A stretch of 64,000 nt of DNA. It comes from Chryseobacterium sp. SN22. GTDB taxonomy: Bacteria; Bacteroidota; Bacteroidia; Flavobacteriales; Weeksellaceae. The stretch's first letter is position 1, and the number at the start of each line of letters is the position of its first letter. Below are positions 35,171-43,489 of the stretch, piece after piece. The stretch spans positions 62,001 through 126,000 of the forward strand of contig NZ_VTSX01000006.1 of NCBI RefSeq assembly GCF_008329705.1. The letters are read 5' to 3'. The position numbers and the translations under genes were made by a program. The notes beneath the pieces are model-generated. The model made no database searches, was not told where the DNA came from, and worked only from the letters and a program-made list of their open reading frames with translations.

Positions 35171-36889
35171 ATGAATTACAGAACCCCTGGAGTCTATGTG
35201 GAGGAGCAAGCCAAATTCCCGCCTTCCGTAGCACAAGTTGAAACGGCAATTCCTGCTTTTGTCGGATATACGGCAAAAGGGCCTCGGAAACCGACGAGGA
35301 TTTCTTCGATGCTGGAATATGAAAATCTTTTCGGAAAAGCGAATCCGGAAAACTTTGCGGTCGATTTTAAAGACGGCGTTGCTACCGTAACCCAAACCAA
35401 TGTCGGTGATTATAAAATGTACTACGCCATGCAGATGTATTTTGCCAACGGCGGCGGACCCTGCTATATTGTTTCGGTAGGTACTTATGCCGATGCAGTA
35501 GCTGTAGGAACTTCTACAACAGAAAAAACTTTATCATACGGCCTTGAGCTTCTTAAAAAGGAAGATGAACCTACGCTGATCGTTTTTCCTGATCTTCAGA
35601 GTCTGGTTACTGACGCTGACGATGTTGCGGCTGCCACGGCTTTAGAAACGACAACGGTAAACAATAAAACGGTAGCCGACGACGCTCAGGCTGCTGCTCA
35701 GCAGGTAGTTGCTGCTGTTGCAGGTGCCGATGCCGCCGCTGCCGGTAACGCAGCTCTTGCAAAGGCTAATACCTATACAGTTAACGGGACCAGCACTTCT
35801 TCGCAGATTGCGGCCTATAATGCGGCCCAGACTGTAGCTGCAGCCGCTAAAACAGCCGCACTTGCTGCGAATGCTACGGCGGCCACGGTAAAAACGGCTG
35901 CTCAGACGGCGGCGGCTGTTTTTGATAAATATGTAACTACGGCGGCAAAAAAAGCTACTGCTGCTACTGCTGCTAAAGCTGCAGCTTCTTCCAGAGTTAA
36001 CGACACTTCTGTCAGTGAGGTTTATTCCCTGTATAACAGTGCTTTAATGCAGGCGGAATCTATGAAAGACCGTTTCGTTATCATGGACGTTTTAGGAGAC
36101 GAGGGTGTCTTCAGGAATAAAGTAAACGCCCCGGGCCTGAAGTACGGTGCCGCTTACTATCCGAAATTAAAAACCGTCTTAAGCTTTGAATTCGATGAAG
36201 CTGAAGTCCTGGTTACCGGAACCTTCGGGATATCGAGCTTAAGCGCATTGAAATCCACCAGTTCGGATTTGTACAATCAGGCTAAAAATGCGATCGCTGC
36301 AAAGCAGGTGATCATGGCGCCGTCGTCAGCAATGGCCGGTGTTTATGCCAAAGTAGACAGTACTTCCGGCGTATTCAAGGCACCGGCAAACGTAGGGCTT
36401 AACTATGTGGTGGCCCCGACGGAAAAGATTTCCCAGGATAAGCAGGACGGTCTCAATGTAGATGCCACCGCCGGAAAATCCATCAATGCGATCAGGACTT
36501 TCACCGGAAAAGGAACCCTGGTCTGGGGCGCAAGAACCCTGGACGGCAACAGCAACGAGTGGAGGTATGTGTCGGTAAGGCGTTTCTTCAACATGGTGGA
36601 GGAATCCGTAAAGAAAGCTACCGAACGTTTCGTTTTCGAGCCCAACACGGCCAATACCTGGGTTCGCGTACAGACTATGATCGAGAATTTCCTGAACCAG
36701 CAATGGAGAGACGGTGCCCTGGCAGGAAGCAAGCCTGAGGAAGCGTACTATGTAAGCGTAGGCCTTAACAAAACCATGTCTGCCCAGGATATCCTGGAAG
36801 GAAGAATGATCATCGAAGTCGGGATGGCTGCGGTTCGTCCGGCAGAATTCATTGTGCTTCGTTTCTCTCACAAGCTGCAGGAAGCTTAA
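35171..36889 (+). CDS. eCIS tail sheath protein 2 with Ala-rich insertion
   Basis: A 572-residue sheath whose N- and C-terminal parts are nearly identical to sheath 3 (NYRTPGVYVEE; KVDSTSGVFKAPANVGLNYV; ARTLDGNSNEWRYVSVRRFF). Between residues about 147 and 278 it has an insertion very rich in Ala and Thr (AAAQQVV, TVAAAAKTAALAANATAAT) that sheath 3 lacks. This domain should project on the outside of the sheath. The DNA of the insertion (about 35,609-36,005) is repetitive in GCT/GCC/GCG codons. Confidence 0.93.
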   Translation: MNYRTPGVYVEEQAKFPPSVAQVETAIPAFVGYTAKGPRKPTRISSMLEYENLFGKANPENFAVDFKDGVATVTQTNVGDYKMYYAMQMYFANGGGPCYIVSVGTYADAVAVGTSTTEKTLSYGLELLKKEDEPTLIVFPDLQSLVTDADDVAAATALETTTVNNKTVADDAQAAAQQVVAAVAGADAAAAGNAALAKANTYTVNGTSTSSQIAAYNAAQTVAAAAKTAALAANATAATVKTAAQTAAAVFDKYVTTAAKKATAATAAKAAASSRVNDTSVSEVYSLYNSALMQAESMKDRFVIMDVLGDEGVFRNKVNAPGLKYGAAYYPKLKTVLSFEFDEAEVLVTGTFGISSLSALKSTSSDLYNQAKNAIAAKQVIMAPSSAMAGVYAKVDSTSGVFKAPANVGLNYVVAPTEKISQDKQDGLNVDATAGKSINAIRTFTGKGTLVWGARTLDGNSNEWRYVSVRRFFNMVEESVKKATERFVFEPNTANTWVRVQTMIENFLNQQWRDGALAGSKPEEAYYVSVGLNKTMSAQDILEGRMIIEVGMAAVRPAEFIVLRFSHKLQEA

Positions 36890-36924
36890 ACTTAAATTAA
36901 ATCAACCCAAATTAAATAAAAAAT

Positions 36925-37362
36925 ATGAGTACATATCCATTAGTAAAGTTTGCCTTTGAAGTAGACTGGGGCGGAACGAAAGTAGGATTCCAGGAAGTAT
37001 CGGGCCTTAACATCGAAACCGATGTCATCGAATACCGGCACGGAGCCAGCCCGGATTTCAGTAAAATGAAAATGCCTTCCATGAGAAAATATAACAATAT
37101 TACGCTCAAGAGAGGAACCTTTAAGGCGGATAACGAATTTTATGCCTGGTTTCAGACCATGCAGGCAAACACGGTAGAGCGCAGATCCATCACAATTTCC
37201 CTCCTGGATGAAAACGGGGAACCTGCCGTAACCTGGAAAGTAAAGAATGCATTCCCGGTGAAACTGCAGTCGACGGATCTTAAAGCCGAAGGCAACGAGG
37301 TCGCCATTGAAACACTGGAACTGGCCCATGAAGGCTTAACCATTGAACATAATGCCAATTAA
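36925..37362 (+). CDS. eCIS inner tube protein 1 (gp19 family)
   Basis: A 145-residue tube subunit of the T4 gp19-like family: MSTYPLVKFAFEVDWGGTKV, then GFQEVSGLNIETDVIEYRHG and NITLKRGTF, NEFYAWFQTM. It forms the hexameric inner tube expelled on contraction. It lies between sheath 2 and sheath 3 and is nearly identical to tube protein 2 (38822). Confidence 0.93.
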   Translation: MSTYPLVKFAFEVDWGGTKVGFQEVSGLNIETDVIEYRHGASPDFSKMKMPSMRKYNNITLKRGTFKADNEFYAWFQTMQANTVERRSITISLLDENGEPAVTWKVKNAFPVKLQSTDLKAEGNEVAIETLELAHEGLTIEHNAN

Positions 37363-37381
37363 TTTTAAAAACTTTTAACAA

Positions 37382-38779
37382 ATGAATTACAAAACACCGG
37401 GAGTTTATGTGGAAGAAATCACAAAATTACCACCATCCGTAGCGCAGGTAGAAACGGCTATTCCTGCTTTTATCGGATACACGGAAAAAGGACCGAAAAA
37501 CGAGCCGACCAGAATTACTTCATTGCTCGAGTACGAAGCGCTTTTCGGGAAAGCAAAGAATGAAGTATTTTCTGTTTCAATTGATGATACGGTGGTTACC
37601 GTTAACAGTACCATCAGCCCTTTCAAAATGTACTATGCCATGCAGATGTATTTTGCGAATGGCGGCGGACCTTGTTATATCGTATCGGCAAATACTTTTA
37701 CAAGTGCAGGTGCAAATAACAGTGTCGTAAACAATACCGTAAAAATTGAAGAACTGAATGACGGTCTTGCTACTTTGGAAAAAGAAGATGAACCTACGCT
37801 GATTATTTTTCCGGATGCTGAAACATTAAGTACGGCTGATGCCTGTGCAGTTTACGGAAATGCTTTGGATCAGGCAGAAATGATGAAGGATCGGTTTGTC
37901 ATTATGGATGTTTCAGGAAATTCTTCTACTCCGGTAACGGATTTCAGAAGTAAATTAGGAGCCGGAACAAGCGGTAAACGTTTAAAATACGGCGCAGCCT
38001 ATTACCCGAAACTGGAAACGGTTTTAAGTTACAGCTTTAAAGATAAAGACGTTAAGGTTAATCTTCTAAAAGAGAAAGATGCATCCGGAGCAGTTGTCAC
38101 GGTACCCTTGAATCAGGGAGAGGATGATTTGGAATGGCTGAAATCTAAAAAATCGGGAGCATATAATTTGGCCAGAAAAGCCATTGAGTCTAAAGCGGTA
38201 GTGCTGGCACCATCGTCGTCAATTGCAGGGGTTTATGCCAAAGTGGACAGTACTTCCGGAGTGTTTAAGGCACCGGCAAACGTAGGACTGAACTATGTGG
38301 TAGAGCCGGTTGAAAAACTTTCTCCTGATGACCTGGATAACCTGAACGTAGATGCAGCCTCCGGAAAATCCATCAACGCGATCAGAACGTTTGCCGGAAA
38401 AGGCACGATGGTCTGGGGCGCAAGAACCCTGGACGGAAACAGCAACGAATGGAGATATGTGTCGGTAAGACGTTTCTTTAACATGGTGGAAGAATCCGTG
38501 AAAAAAGCCACCGAACGTTTCGTTTTTGAAGCCAATACCGCCAATACCTGGGTAAAGGTACAGGCAATGATCGAGAATTTCCTCAACGAACAGTGGAAAG
38601 ACGGAGCGTTGGCGGGAAGCAAGCCGGAAGAAGCGTATTATGTAAGCGTAGGCTTAAACAAAACCATGTCTGCCCAGGATATCCTGGAAGGAAGAATGAT
38701 CATCGAAGTCGGGATGGCTGCGGTCCGTCCGGCAGAATTCATCGTGATCCGTTTCTCTCACAAGCTGCAGGAAGCCTAA
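37382..38779 (+). CDS. eCIS tail sheath protein 3
   Basis: A 465-residue sheath, the most compact of the three, with the full family signature (NYKTPGVYVEEITKLPPSVA; MYFANGGGPCYIVSA; GVYAKVDSTSGVFKAPANVG; LVWGARTL-like MVWGARTL). It is almost identical to sheath 2 outside the central region, so the two arose by duplication. This is the likely main sheath. Confidence 0.93.
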   Translation: MNYKTPGVYVEEITKLPPSVAQVETAIPAFIGYTEKGPKNEPTRITSLLEYEALFGKAKNEVFSVSIDDTVVTVNSTISPFKMYYAMQMYFANGGGPCYIVSANTFTSAGANNSVVNNTVKIEELNDGLATLEKEDEPTLIIFPDAETLSTADACAVYGNALDQAEMMKDRFVIMDVSGNSSTPVTDFRSKLGAGTSGKRLKYGAAYYPKLETVLSYSFKDKDVKVNLLKEKDASGAVVTVPLNQGEDDLEWLKSKKSGAYNLARKAIESKAVVLAPSSSIAGVYAKVDSTSGVFKAPANVGLNYVVEPVEKLSPDDLDNLNVDAASGKSINAIRTFAGKGTMVWGARTLDGNSNEWRYVSVRRFFNMVEESVKKATERFVFEANTANTWVKVQAMIENFLNEQWKDGALAGSKPEEAYYVSVGLNKTMSAQDILEGRMIIEVGMAAVRPAEFIVIRFSHKLQEA

Positions 38780-38821
38780 GCTTTAAACCAAAATTAAATC
38801 AACCAAATTAAATTAAAAAAA

Positions 38822-39253
38822 ATGAGTACATATCCATTAGTAAAGTTTGCCTTTGAAGTAGACTGGGGCGGAACCAAAGTAGGATTCCAGGAAGTATCGG
38901 GCCTTAACATCGAAACCGATGTGATCGAATACCGACACGGAGCCAGCCCGGATTTCAGTAAGATCAAAATGACCGGTCTTCAGAAGTTCAGCAACATTAC
39001 CTTTAAAAGAGGAACGTTCAAATCAGACAACGAATTTTATGCCTGGTTCAAGACCATGCAGGCAAATACGGTAGAGCGCAGATCGATTACGATCTCTCTT
39101 CTTGATGAAAACGGGGAACCTGCTGTAACCTGGAAAGTAAAGAATGCGTTCCCTGTGAAATTGCAGTCGACAGATCTTAAAGCGGAAGGAAATGAAGTAG
39201 CGGTGGAGACGCTGGAAATTGCCCACGAAGGTTTAACTATTGAAAATAACTAA
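38822..39253 (+). CDS. eCIS inner tube protein 2 (gp19 family)
   Basis: A 143-residue paralogue of tube protein 1; the first 50 residues are identical and it differs mainly around residues 50-70. Together with sheath 3 it repeats the sheath-tube pair of sheath 2 and tube 1, so the sheath-tube unit was duplicated as a block. The next tube gene starts 2 nt after its stop. Confidence 0.92.
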   Translation: MSTYPLVKFAFEVDWGGTKVGFQEVSGLNIETDVIEYRHGASPDFSKIKMTGLQKFSNITFKRGTFKSDNEFYAWFKTMQANTVERRSITISLLDENGEPAVTWKVKNAFPVKLQSTDLKAEGNEVAVETLEIAHEGLTIENN

Positions 39254-39255
39254 TC

Positions 39256-39723
39256 ATGGCAGTTTTATATCCTCCCACCAGTTTCTCCTTTATCGTTAAC
39301 GGGATCTCGACCACAGAGGGTATTGACTCCAGATTTCAATCCATATCCGGATTATCGACCGATATTGTTACTGAAGAATATGCCGAAGGAGGCGAAAACA
39401 GGTTCCTCCATCAGCTGCCTCTGCGTCCCAAATACCCTAATTTGGTTCTTAAACGCGGATTGCTTGTAAGCTCAGGATTGATAAGCTGGTGCAGAAATGC
39501 AATGGAAAACTTCGAGTTTGAACCCAGGGACCTGATCGTTTCCCTTTCCGGGGGCCTGCAGTCTACAGCCCCGTTAATGGTCTGGAATGTAGTAGGAGCC
39601 TATCCCGTACGATGGGAAGTATCGGAATTCAATGCAGAGGAAAGCAAACTAGCCGTTGAAACCATAGAGCTGAAATACAGATATTTCACAATCCCTTCAT
39701 CGCTGGCAAGCCTGGGCTTGTAA
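39256..39723 (+). CDS. eCIS tube initiator protein (Pvc5-like, gp19 family)
   Basis: A 155-residue, more diverged gp19-family protein: YPPTSFSFIVNGIST, SISGLSTDIVTEEYAEGG, LKRGLLVSSGLISWC and KLAVETIELKYRYF. Its divergence and place after the two main tube genes fit the tube-initiator (Pvc5-type) that joins the tube to the spike. Confidence 0.87.
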   Translation: MAVLYPPTSFSFIVNGISTTEGIDSRFQSISGLSTDIVTEEYAEGGENRFLHQLPLRPKYPNLVLKRGLLVSSGLISWCRNAMENFEFEPRDLIVSLSGGLQSTAPLMVWNVVGAYPVRWEVSEFNAEESKLAVETIELKYRYFTIPSSLASLGL

Positions 39724-39814
39724 TTTCTACATCAGATCCGGGCGCATAAAAGCGTATTCTGAAAACAAAATTTTACCAAAATCATTTTTGATAAAAATAA
39801 AAGACTGGTCTTAC

Positions 39815-39853
39815 GGCCGGGTCTCAGCAACCTTCATGTGCCCGGATTTTTTT
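39815..39853 (+). terminator. Internal terminator/attenuator
   Basis: CCGGG (39817-39821) and CCCGG (39841-39845) pair across a 19-nt loop and are followed by seven T residues. It lies inside the structural operon, between the tube and baseplate genes, and could lower expression of the downstream baseplate genes, which are needed in fewer copies. Confidence 0.55.
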
Positions 39854-39922
39854 AAAGAAGATATGTTAAATCATTGGTTGTTAATAATTTATTTATTAAA
39901 AATCAATTAAAAACTAAACGAA

Positions 39923-40084
39923 ATGCCAATAGAAATAAAAGAGCTTCACATTAAAATAAATGTGGACGAAAAAGCCGCCGCAACCTCAACTGCCGCCTCG
40001 ATAGACGAAAAGCAGATGATGCGGGCGGTCAGCGAAAGTGTAGAGCAGGCCGTCAATATAGAACACCGTAAAAAAGAAAGATAA
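39923..40084 (+). CDS. DUF5908 small protein
   Basis: A 53-residue protein starting MPIEIKELHIKINV, the conserved start of DUF5908, a small family found almost only in Bacteroidota eCIS loci. The body is charged and helical. Its TAA overlaps the ATG of the next gene (TAATG), so the two are translationally coupled. Role unknown; it sits just before the LysM tube-adaptor. Confidence 0.85.
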   Translation: MPIEIKELHIKINVDEKAAATSTAASIDEKQMMRAVSESVEQAVNIEHRKKER

Positions 40085-40818
40085 TGGCAGGAGCAATTAC
40101 AAAATTAAACATAGTCAGTTATACGGACTCAAGCTACAAGACCAAAATAGGTAGTCCTTTTTCAATTTTAATTAATCCGACAGGATATTCTTTCACCCGT
40201 AAAAATGAATTGAACCCGGATTCTGCCATAGGATCAAGTGACAGCAATTTAAACTACATTAAAACACTTCCTTCAGAACTTAAACTGGAATTTTTATTTG
40301 ACGGAACCGGCGTTACTCAGGCAAATTCCGGAAACAAGTTAGTAAATAAGATTGCCGAGAAAGTAGGAATTAAAAAAGACGTTTTCAGAAAAAATGCCGT
40401 ATCAACACAGTTAAAGGATTTTTATTCAGCTACCGGTAACTATGACGGATCCATTCACAAACCTTATAATGTAGAGCTTACCTGGGGAGAATTTCAGTAC
40501 AAAGGAATGCTTTCCGAATTTACAATAGATTATAAATTATTTGATAATGAAGGTAAACCGTTAAGAGCCATAGGAAAAGCGACGTTTCATGGTTCTGTTT
40601 CCAATGAGCTGGGGGCCCTGATGGCAAATAAAAGATCTCCCGATCTTACCCACAAAAGAACAATACAGGACGGCGATACTTTACCCCTGATGACCGAAAG
40701 AATTTACGGAGACTTCAAATACTACCTGGAAGTAGCCAAAGCAAACAACCTGATCAATTTCAGGCAACTGGTGCCGGGCGATGAGCTCTACTTCCCACCC
40801 ATAGAAAAAATTTCATAA
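40084..40818 (+). CDS. CIS tube-adaptor protein with LysM domain (Pvc7-like)
   Basis: A 244-residue protein: an N-terminal domain typical of CIS_tube proteins (ILINPTGYSFTRKNEL, LKLEFLFDGTGV) and a C-terminal LysM-like module (DGDTLPLMTERIYGD, then YYLEVAKANNL and LVPGDELYFPP). In PVC/AFP this protein links spike and tube (Pvc7). One nt separates it from the spike gene. Confidence 0.88.
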   Translation: MAGAITKLNIVSYTDSSYKTKIGSPFSILINPTGYSFTRKNELNPDSAIGSSDSNLNYIKTLPSELKLEFLFDGTGVTQANSGNKLVNKIAEKVGIKKDVFRKNAVSTQLKDFYSATGNYDGSIHKPYNVELTWGEFQYKGMLSEFTIDYKLFDNEGKPLRAIGKATFHGSVSNELGALMANKRSPDLTHKRTIQDGDTLPLMTERIYGDFKYYLEVAKANNLINFRQLVPGDELYFPPIEKIS

Positions 40819-40819
40819 C

Positions 40820-42565
40820 ATGAACAACAGCGGATACATACAGACAGCAAAAAACCCGGACCTGATCACCTTCAAGGTAATGTCCGGAGGTACGGAACTG
40901 CCGGGCAGGTATGGCATAACCCATATGGTCGTGGAAAAAGAAATCAACAGGATTCCCTATGCCCGTATTACCATCTTGGACGGCAGCGCACCGGAACAGG
41001 ATTTCAAGCTGAGCAATGAAGACCTGCTGATTCCCGGGAAAGAAATCGAGATCACTGCCGGATACCATTCCGAGGAAGAAACGATTTTTAAAGGGGTTGT
41101 TGTAAAGCACAACATCAAAGTAAGAAGCGGTTCTTCTTACCTGATCGTAGAATGCAGGGATCAAGCCGTAAAAATGACGCTGGGAAGAAAAAGCAAATAT
41201 TTCTACGACAGCAAAGACAGCGAGGTTATGGAAGAGCTTGTCGGCAACAGCGGGTTGAAAGCCGAAGTTGAAGCGACTTCAAATTCACATAAGGAACTGG
41301 TGCAGTACCGGGCTTCCGACTGGGATTTTATGCTGACCCGCGCCCAGGCCAACGGAAAACTATGCTTTGTTGAAAACGGAACGGTTAAAATTGCCAAACC
41401 TGATTTCAGTAAAAAAGAAGTGGAAACGGTGGTTTACGGATCTTCCGTCCATGAATTCGACGGCGAGATCGACGCCAGGGACCAGTTCAGTAAAATTACC
41501 GCCAAAACCTGGAGCTATACCGATCAGGAACTGACGGAAGCGGAAGCTCAGGATCCGGCCATCAGTCTCAACGGAAACCTTTCTGCGGGCGATCTGGCCA
41601 AAGTTTTCGGAATCGAGGACCTGCAGCTGAAGCACGGCGGCAACCTTACCCAGGGCGAACTTCAGGAATGGGGCGATGCCAAAGCTACCTTCCAGCAGCT
41701 GGCCAAAACCCGGGGACGGGTAAAGTTCCAGGGAATCCCGTCCGTACTGCCCGGTGTTACCTTAACGCTTCAGGGTGTAGGAAACCGGTTCAACGGAAAA
41801 ATATACGTCACCGGCGTGCGTCATGAAATTGCCGACGGAAACTGGCTGACCGATGCGCAGTTCGGGCTTTCGCCGACGTGGTTTTCGGAAACCTATGATG
41901 TAAGTGAAATGCCGGGCTCCGGAATTATCCCTTCCGTCAGCGGACTGCAGATCGGTGTCGTCTCCCAATTGGAGTCGGATCCTGATGGTGAAGACCGGAT
42001 TCTGGTACAGATCCCGATCATCAACAACGAAGAAGAGGGAATCTGGGCGAGAGTCGCTACCCTGGACGCGGGAGAAAACAGAGGGTCGTTTTTCAGGCCG
42101 GAAATCGGCGATGAGGTAATCATCGGATTCATCAATGACGATCCCAACGATGCTGTAATACTGGGAATGCTGAACAGCAGTGCCAAGCCGGCCCCGATCA
42201 CAGCCTCCGACGACAACCACGAAAAAGGATTTGTCACCCGAAGCGAAATGAAGATGATCTTCAATGACGATAAAATCTCTTACACTCTTGAAACTCCGAA
42301 AGGCAAAAAGCTGATTTTAAATGAAGATGAAGATGCCATTACAATTGAAGATGAGCATGCCAACAAACTGACGCTGAATAAAGACGGCATCAGTATGGAA
42401 AGCGGTAAAGACATTAAGATCAAAGCCAAGGGCGATATTAAGATTGAAGGAGTGAACGTCAGTGTAAAAGCTTCTGCACAGTTTAAAGCAGAAGGAAGCT
42501 CGGGCTCGGAGCTTAAATCCGGAGCCGTAACCGTAGTCAAAGGATCGCAAGTAAAAATTAATTAA
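40820..42565 (+). CDS. VgrG-like spike / baseplate hub protein (Pvc8-like)
   Basis: A 581-residue gp27/gp5-type spike. The gp27-like hub occupies about residues 1-350 (ITHMVVEKEINRIPYARITI, RDQAVKMTLGRKSKYF), the OB-fold (gp5-like) about 375-460 (GVVSQLESDPDGEDRILVQI, FFRPEIGDEVIIGFIND), and the C-terminus is a beta-helix needle with ALTLNKDGISMES- and IKIKAKGDIKIEG-type repeats. The PAAR tip gene follows at 1 nt. Confidence 0.92.
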   Translation: MNNSGYIQTAKNPDLITFKVMSGGTELPGRYGITHMVVEKEINRIPYARITILDGSAPEQDFKLSNEDLLIPGKEIEITAGYHSEEETIFKGVVVKHNIKVRSGSSYLIVECRDQAVKMTLGRKSKYFYDSKDSEVMEELVGNSGLKAEVEATSNSHKELVQYRASDWDFMLTRAQANGKLCFVENGTVKIAKPDFSKKEVETVVYGSSVHEFDGEIDARDQFSKITAKTWSYTDQELTEAEAQDPAISLNGNLSAGDLAKVFGIEDLQLKHGGNLTQGELQEWGDAKATFQQLAKTRGRVKFQGIPSVLPGVTLTLQGVGNRFNGKIYVTGVRHEIADGNWLTDAQFGLSPTWFSETYDVSEMPGSGIIPSVSGLQIGVVSQLESDPDGEDRILVQIPIINNEEEGIWARVATLDAGENRGSFFRPEIGDEVIIGFINDDPNDAVILGMLNSSAKPAPITASDDNHEKGFVTRSEMKMIFNDDKISYTLETPKGKKLILNEDEDAITIEDEHANKLTLNKDGISMESGKDIKIKAKGDIKIEGVNVSVKASAQFKAEGSSGSELKSGAVTVVKGSQVKIN

Positions 42566-42566
42566 A

Positions 42567-42857
42567 ATGAAACCGGCAGCAAGAATTACAGATATACATA
42601 CCTGCCCGATGGTCACGGGAAATGTTCCGCATGTGGGCGGGCCTATCATCCCGGCAGGGGAACCGACGGTACTCATCGGCGGAAAACCTGCCGCGAGAGT
42701 AGGGGATAAGGCCGTATGCACCGGCCCGCCGGATACCATCGCCTCAGGATCTTCAAGCGTCCTGATCGGCGGAAAACCAGCCGCACGGATGGGGGATTCC
42801 ACCGCTCACGGGGGCGTTATCACCGCAGGCGAAGCGACGGTTCTGATAGGCGGATAA
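42567..42857 (+). CDS. PAAR tip protein
   Basis: A 96-residue PAAR protein (KPAARITDIHTCPM, GGPIIPAGEPTVLIGGKPAAR and later VLIGGKPAARMGDST). It caps the spike needle and sharpens it. No extension domain, so it is not itself an effector carrier. The 132-bp gap after it has no gene. Confidence 0.93.
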   Translation: MKPAARITDIHTCPMVTGNVPHVGGPIIPAGEPTVLIGGKPAARVGDKAVCTGPPDTIASGSSSVLIGGKPAARMGDSTAHGGVITAGEATVLIGG

Positions 42858-42989
42858 AAAATCTCCCTGAATAGAAAACCGCTGTTTACCGACCCTCTGA
42901 AACCACTATAAAAACATCCGCAAAGAACGGAGGGACGGCTGAAGTTCCGGGTTTCGGAAGGATGTTAACCCAATAAAAACAAATAACGT

Positions 42990-43400
42990 ATGAATATTAA
43001 TACAGATTTTTTAGGAACAGGCTGGAGCTTTCCCCCCGAATTCAATGAGACGGAAGGAATCCTGAAAATGACCACCGATGTGGAAGACATCAACAACAGC
43101 CTTATTATTTTACTGTCCACACGTCCTGGTGAGCGGGTGATGTTCCCGGATTACGGATGCGACCTGCAGGAGATGCTTTTTAAGCCCCTGGACCTTACCC
43201 TGATCACCCAGATGAAAGGGATCGTTGAGCGCGCCATTTTATATCATGAACCCAGGATCAATATTCTGAATATCGACATTGATTCGCAGGAGGAACTTCA
43301 CGGGGAAATACTGATAAAAATTGACTATGAAGTGAGAAACACCAATACCAGAAGCAATATGGTTTTCCCTTTCTACAAAGGAGAAGCTACCGAAATATAA
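42990..43400 (+). CDS. gp25-like baseplate wedge protein (Pvc9-like)
   Basis: A 136-residue GPW/gp25 protein: GTGWSFPPEF, then LIILLSTRPGERVMFPDYGC and LQEMLFKPLD, containing the EPR-like core motif region RPGERVM. It joins the baseplate wedge to the sheath. Confidence 0.92.
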   Translation: MNINTDFLGTGWSFPPEFNETEGILKMTTDVEDINNSLIILLSTRPGERVMFPDYGCDLQEMLFKPLDLTLITQMKGIVERAILYHEPRINILNIDIDSQEELHGEILIKIDYEVRNTNTRSNMVFPFYKGEATEI

Positions 43401-43489
43401 ATGAAGCCGGGAGGTCTGTAGCCATGTTGTATACCATCAGACATGACATGAAGTATTGCATCTGACCATCGAAATATAACTATAAACTA

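Noticed and set aside
39795..39853. Possible SAM-I riboswitch: ACTGG and CTCAGCAACC strings resemble its core
   Set aside because: The P1 stem and the 5' TTATCAAGA-type element are absent, the length is too short, and the place inside a structural operon makes no sense. A terminator explains the hairpin.
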